Positions 60,220 to 64,000 of a DNA stretch of 64,000 bases are shown here, piece after piece. The notes under the pieces are model-generated. The model made no database searches. It saw only the letters and a program-made list of their open reading frames with translations, and was not told where the DNA came from. The DNA comes from Thuidium tamariscinum. Taxonomy: Eukaryota > Streptophyta > Bryopsida > Hypnales > Thuidiaceae. The stretch's first letter is position 1; every line of letters begins with the position of its first letter. The position numbers and the translations under genes are program-made. The DNA is taken from contig OX344749.2 in assembly GCA_947034885.2 (NCBI GenBank), positions 34,343,182 to 34,407,181 on the forward strand. Reading direction: 5' to 3'.

Positions 60220-61208
60220 TCCCTAAATGTTTGAGGCAACAAATTCTAGTGTCAACAAAAATTTGAAGTCAAATAAGACCTTACTATGTTAATATTATGT
60301 TAGTGTATAATTATAAAATTTTCCTTCTGAAGTCCAATTCTAGCATCAAAAACAATGATGCTAGTATGTGAGCATAGAAGTGTGAGCCTATGAGCCTTGA
60401 GCCTAAGTATAAGTAAGTATTCTACACTCATTAAAGGTGTTTATAACACATACACTTACAATATAGGTGTTTAGAACATAGATACACTATAACCATTGAG
60501 GTGTCTATAATATAGACACCTATACTATAGGTGTATAGAATTCTAGGTTCATATATTCACACTTTCTATGCTCACATACTAGCAACCATGGGTTCACACC
60601 CTATATGTTTTTATAACCACATGCATTAATGGGGTATTTAATGGGGTGGGGTGGGATGTACTTATCTCCTTCCAATTTTTTTTCCCTCCCTATAAGTAGA
60701 AAAAAGCCACTTGTGTGTATTTTTCAACACTCTATTTTCTTTTAAGTCTTGGAGGGACTATTTTCCACACCCTATTTTTTTTATACGTTTTATGAGCACA
60801 AATCTTATTTTTTTCTTGTGGGAAGGACTCTTAGAAATGCTCTAGGTAGATTTGAGAAGCCATGAATTGGAGTTATACCATTATGCACGTTATATCTTTT
60901 AACTTCATATGTTTGTAGAGACTAATTTTTTAGATTTGTTATGTGAAAAGTAGATTGAATTTTTTAAATAATTTTTATAGTTTTAACACCCTCCTTATCA
61001 AACAATGTAATCTTTTCAATGCATCAATGACTTGAGATGAATGATATTGTTGTGTTTTCTTTTCATTACATGATTCCTAATATGTCTAGTTTGAATTTGT
61101 TTTGTTGCAATTCTCCAAAAAACTGATAAAACTTATCAAAATCATTATTACCTTTTTGTTCAATTTAGAGCAAATTTCAAGAAGCTCAGAAAAAGCCTTT
61201 GGCATTTT
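60220..61208. mobile_element. TTAA-type element, subfamily 2 copy 3, with nested insertion
   Basis: The left end is TTAA|TCCCTAAATG (TTAA 60216-60219); the right end is degraded (GCCTTTGGCATTTTG, no TTAA). It aligns at both ends with 55341-55992 but is interrupted by the family C element at 60361-60582 and about 200 bp of further unmatched sequence. Confidence 0.7.
60361..60582. mobile_element. 222-bp TIR element family C, copy 2, nested
   Basis: Same length and termini as 54423-54644 (CTAGTATGTGAGCATAGAAG … CTCACATACTAG), inside the TTAA-type element 60220-61208. Confidence 0.85.
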
Positions 61209-61224
61209 GCATTATTGGAGATTT

Positions 61225-61570
61225 GAAGGCATTATTTAGAAGATTGCAAGTTCTCTTTAGTTCTTAGACTATGGAAACTCACTATACCAATAGTCTAACG
61301 TGGTCGAGAGACTACCACATCAAAAAATAATATTACTTTACTTATTTAATATTTAATATTTAATATTTATTCAATATTTTTGAATTTTTGAAAAAAATCA
61401 ATTTCATGTTTCTTAATACTTTTTGGAATTTTCGAAAAAATCAATTAATTTTTTTCTTTCAAAAATTCAAAAATTCAGCCATTACGGGCTAATTTATTAT
61501 TTTAAGACAACAAAGGGAATATGCAAGGGAACAACTTTAAAAAGTCCCTCCCTTGCCCTCAAACCTTCCC
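61225..61570. repeat. Dispersed repeat family E, copy 3
   Basis: Aligns with 8095-8372 and 54775-55050; begins directly after a TTAA-type element end. Confidence 0.6.
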
Positions 61571-62075
61571 TATTGGGATTAACAAAAGGATCCTATAGTT
61601 GAATTTGTTAAAAAATGAATATAGTAGAGTTTTTGCTTTGCTTTTAAAATTGAATTTTTGAAGCAATTTTGAGCTTTCAAACATGAATAAGGGAATTAAA
61701 TTCATGTTTATTGCTTTAAAATTTGATTCACAAGTAGTGTTTAAAATTTGATTTATATTTTACTTCAAAACCTTCAAATCTTCAAATTTATGTTCACTAT
61801 TAAGATTCATGTTTCCTATCAAAAAAGTTTATTCAAGTTTATTGTTATAATAATAAAAATTCATCCTCTTTGTTAAATTTTATACAATAGAACCTCCCTT
61901 ATTAATCCCTCTCTAACTCAATAAAGTATTGTCAAAAAACATTGATTGCTAGTATGGACTTTATATGTCAATATGAACCAGATTTCCAATTACAAAGATC
62001 ATATCCCTCTCTAATGCAATAACCTTTCTTACTCAATGAGTCAACCACTCCCAATCTTATCAAGTAAAGGAAGCC
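61571..62075. other. AT-rich intergenic DNA, no gene recognised
   Basis: A segment from about 61886 (aatagaacctcccttatta) resembles the end of a pogo/Tigger-like element but has no partner in the window. Confidence 0.4.
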
Positions 62076-62077
62076 TA

Positions 62078-62442
62078 AGGTAGTAGCATCCATAGCCATT
62101 AGTGCACCCAATTACTAACAGTAGAATCACCTTAAAGTATTTTTAGAAGTGCCTTGAAACCATGCCAATGCTCGATTGTGGATGGTGGGCTTTGATTTTT
62201 TTAGATTTTGGTGTGAGAATCAAGGCAACTTTATTAGAATGTGGTTTAGGGTGCCCAAGGGAGTTCTACTTTGAAAACTCATATAAATTTGATACCTTAT
62301 CTAATAAATATAATTTTTTTTTGAAAATTTTCCATAATACACGATTTTTACTTGCTAATTCTACAAAAATATTTTTTTAAAGGAAAAACTACATCTACCT
62401 AAGCAAAATTCCTTATTTTGACGATTATGGATGCTGCTACCT
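62078..62442. mobile_element. TA-flanked MITE (AGGTAGTAGCATCC ends)
   Basis: The left end AGGTAGTAGCATCCATA and the right end TATGGATGCTGCTACCT are inverted, flanked by TA at 62076-62077 and 62443-62444. It is 365 bp and non-coding. It shares the first bases AGGTRG with the MITEs at 5021 and 45413. Confidence 0.85.
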
Positions 62443-62444
62443 TA

Positions 62445-63529
62445 CTACTATAAAAAGTTCAAGGGTTGATCTGCTTTATAATGTTTTGGTCAACTCACAT
62501 TGTCAATTTCACAAGTACCCTACATATTTAGCAAAAACAAGTATGAGTACTCATTGTTGGGGGGACCAACCTCGTCATTGTCATTGTCTAGCAGTCAGAG
62601 AGATTCAGATTTTGCAGTTGCTGAAGCTTCGCAGGTATCTCCTCTATTGGGCACATTCCAAAATTTTTAAATCGCATGCCCAGGCAATACATAACGTGAA
62701 CTTCAAGGGCAAATGATACACAAGTGGGAGCCCATGATCTGCAATTTCGACACTCAAAATCACTGGTTCTACACCCTGAATTTCAAAAAATCCAACAACT
62801 ATGATAATTATATGTATTTGCCCAATATTTCAAGACTGAAAACCATGGTGTGCAAAGGGTATTTCATACACATAAGATAGGAGACTCAAACTCCGATAGG
62901 GCATTTTGAACTGAACATGACACATAGGTACATTTTTCTTTCTTCAATGTACCAAAATGTACAAAATGTGTACATTCTAGGAGGTGGTCGCTTTTAGAGC
63001 CCATGGCATTTCAACTTCAAAATTTCATAACTAATTCCAGAAAGCTCCAAAAAATATGAAACAGCTTGGGTTAAATGTCATTTCCCCTTGTCTTTTGAAG
63101 AAAATTTACTGAAATATTTCAAGATGTTTTCCTTCCCAAAATTCAGTTTCAGCTCTTAGACGATCACTTTATGGACCTCCTACCTTGACCATTGGTCCGA
63201 AAACCAAAAAAAACACTGGTTGGCATGACTGTTCTTCAATGATAAACCCAACTGGGGGTATCAGTTGAAGATCCCATAGAGACAGTTCTCATTCACTTTT
63301 TTTCAGACAATATAATTCTTACTCTCAACTTCCTTCAGTTGAGTGTGTGCCATGACAATGGAGAGCAATTGAGAGACAGGCCATGAGTTGCATTCATGGG
63401 GCTCCTGTATGTCCCAATGTGGTCCACACATTGACACATGAGCAAGACGTAAGCGATGCCGCACAATCAGTCACTCAATGCAAGCCTCTCTCCTGCACAT
63501 TTCTGCACTAAGACTGCCATTAAGTTAAT
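62445..63529. other. Intergenic DNA, no gene recognised
   Basis: Contains dispersed repeat H copy 2 (62971-63130). Nothing else could be assigned. Confidence 0.45.
62971..63130. repeat. Dispersed repeat family H, copy 2
   Basis: Aligns with 55140-55296; see copy 1. Confidence 0.65.
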
Positions 63530-63532
63530 TTA

Positions 63533-63888
63533 GGGTCACTTCACACTATGGTTGTCCAAAGTTGAGAGGTTGTGGGATTGACTCTTTTAACATGTTTCTT
63601 TAAAATTTTCTGCTTGAAAAAATTATCATGTGGGATAGGCTTCATGGGAAAATTCAGAAATTGGATGGATTGATGTGGAGAAAGAAGAATAGAAGTCCAA
63701 AAAATGGTGTAGGTTTGGACTTTGGGCTTGGACTTTAGCCATTAGAGGCTTCACACTATGGCAGGCCAAAGGATTCACTTCTCAAATTTAATGTCTATTT
63801 ATTGCCCATGACTTTGGACTCTCGCCAAACTTTGGGTTGCCAATCCCATGGCCTCTCAACTTTGGATAGCCATAGTGTGAAATGGTCC
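63533..63888. mobile_element. PIF/Harbinger (Tourist)-like MITE
   Basis: The left end GGGTCACTTCACACTATGG and the complement of the right end, GGACCATTTCACACTATGG, are inverted; similarity continues through CCAAAGTTGAGAGG for about 45 bp. It is flanked by TTA (63530-63532 and 63889-63891), the duplication typical of PIF/Harbinger. A third TTCACACTATGG lies internally near 63752. Confidence 0.8.
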
Positions 63889-63941
63889 TTACTCAAGTCG
63901 GGTTTCAACTAGGGACTAGAACCAAGTCTATAAAACCACAT

Positions 63942-64000
63942 AACCAATAGGGTCCACATTCTCAACCAATAGGGTCCACATTCTCAACCAATAGGATTGC
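63942..64000. repeat. 22-bp tandem repeat at the window edge
   Basis: Two exact units starting AACCAATAGGGTCCACATTC at 63942 and 63964, then a partial unit from 63986. The array may continue past the window. Confidence 0.9.

Noticed and set aside
61880..61925. aatagaacctcccttatta, like a pogo/Tigger terminus
   Set aside because: Single end only; no inverted partner or transposase.

Overview
This window is nuclear DNA of a land plant. The genes have short GT-AG introns and plant-type protein families, and they sit as small islands in very AT-rich DNA full of transposon debris. The 6PGDH, AHL, HISN5, PIG-L and TRAPPC2L proteins, together with the landscape (piggyBac and Tc1 relics, many small TIR elements), suggest a bryophyte, probably a moss, rather than a flowering plant. 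That placement is inference. All exon models below were built by hand from splice signals, reading phase and family conservation.

Layout. (1) 1-3984: a head-to-head pair, PIGL on the minus strand (GPI-anchor synthesis; runs off the left edge) and TRAPPC2L on the plus strand (vesicle tethering), with 509 bp between the start codons. (2) 5021-12655: AT-rich DNA with a TA-flanked MITE, a 0.9 kb TTAA-flanked element and a fragment of plastid 16S rRNA. (3) 12660-17893: a TIR element, then a long GC-rich leader and a six-coding-exon AT-hook gene (AHL). (4) 17894-22685: repeats, including a MITE nested inside a TTAA element. (5) 22686-25760: the histidine biosynthesis gene HISN5 (IGPD) in eight exons, one intron of which appears to be GC-AG. 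(6) 28032-28457: an orphan GC-rich reading frame. (7) 30087-38294: a Ty3/gypsy gag-protease relic split by a 5.2 kb piggyBac element and by a smaller TIR element. (8) 39891-41944: 6-phosphogluconate dehydrogenase in two exons. (9) 42771-43790: a decayed Tc1 transposase. (10) 44922-46522: two convergent U2 snRNA genes on 454 bp inverted arms. (11) 46523-64000: no gene recognised; a 1 kb foldback element, more TTAA elements, a 222 bp family present twice, and a PIF/Harbinger-like MITE near the right edge.

The host genes are unrelated housekeeping genes and do not form a pathway; only PIGL/TRAPPC2L and the U2 pair have an arrangement that may matter for regulation. The most unusual content is the transposon system: a piggyBac element with TTAA duplications sits in gag at a place where removing it rejoins the reading frame. 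Several short elements in the same window share its TTAA|CCCCTaAa.GCC termini, so they look like non-autonomous partners. Three insertions can be dated relative to each other because an uninterrupted site is also present in the window.
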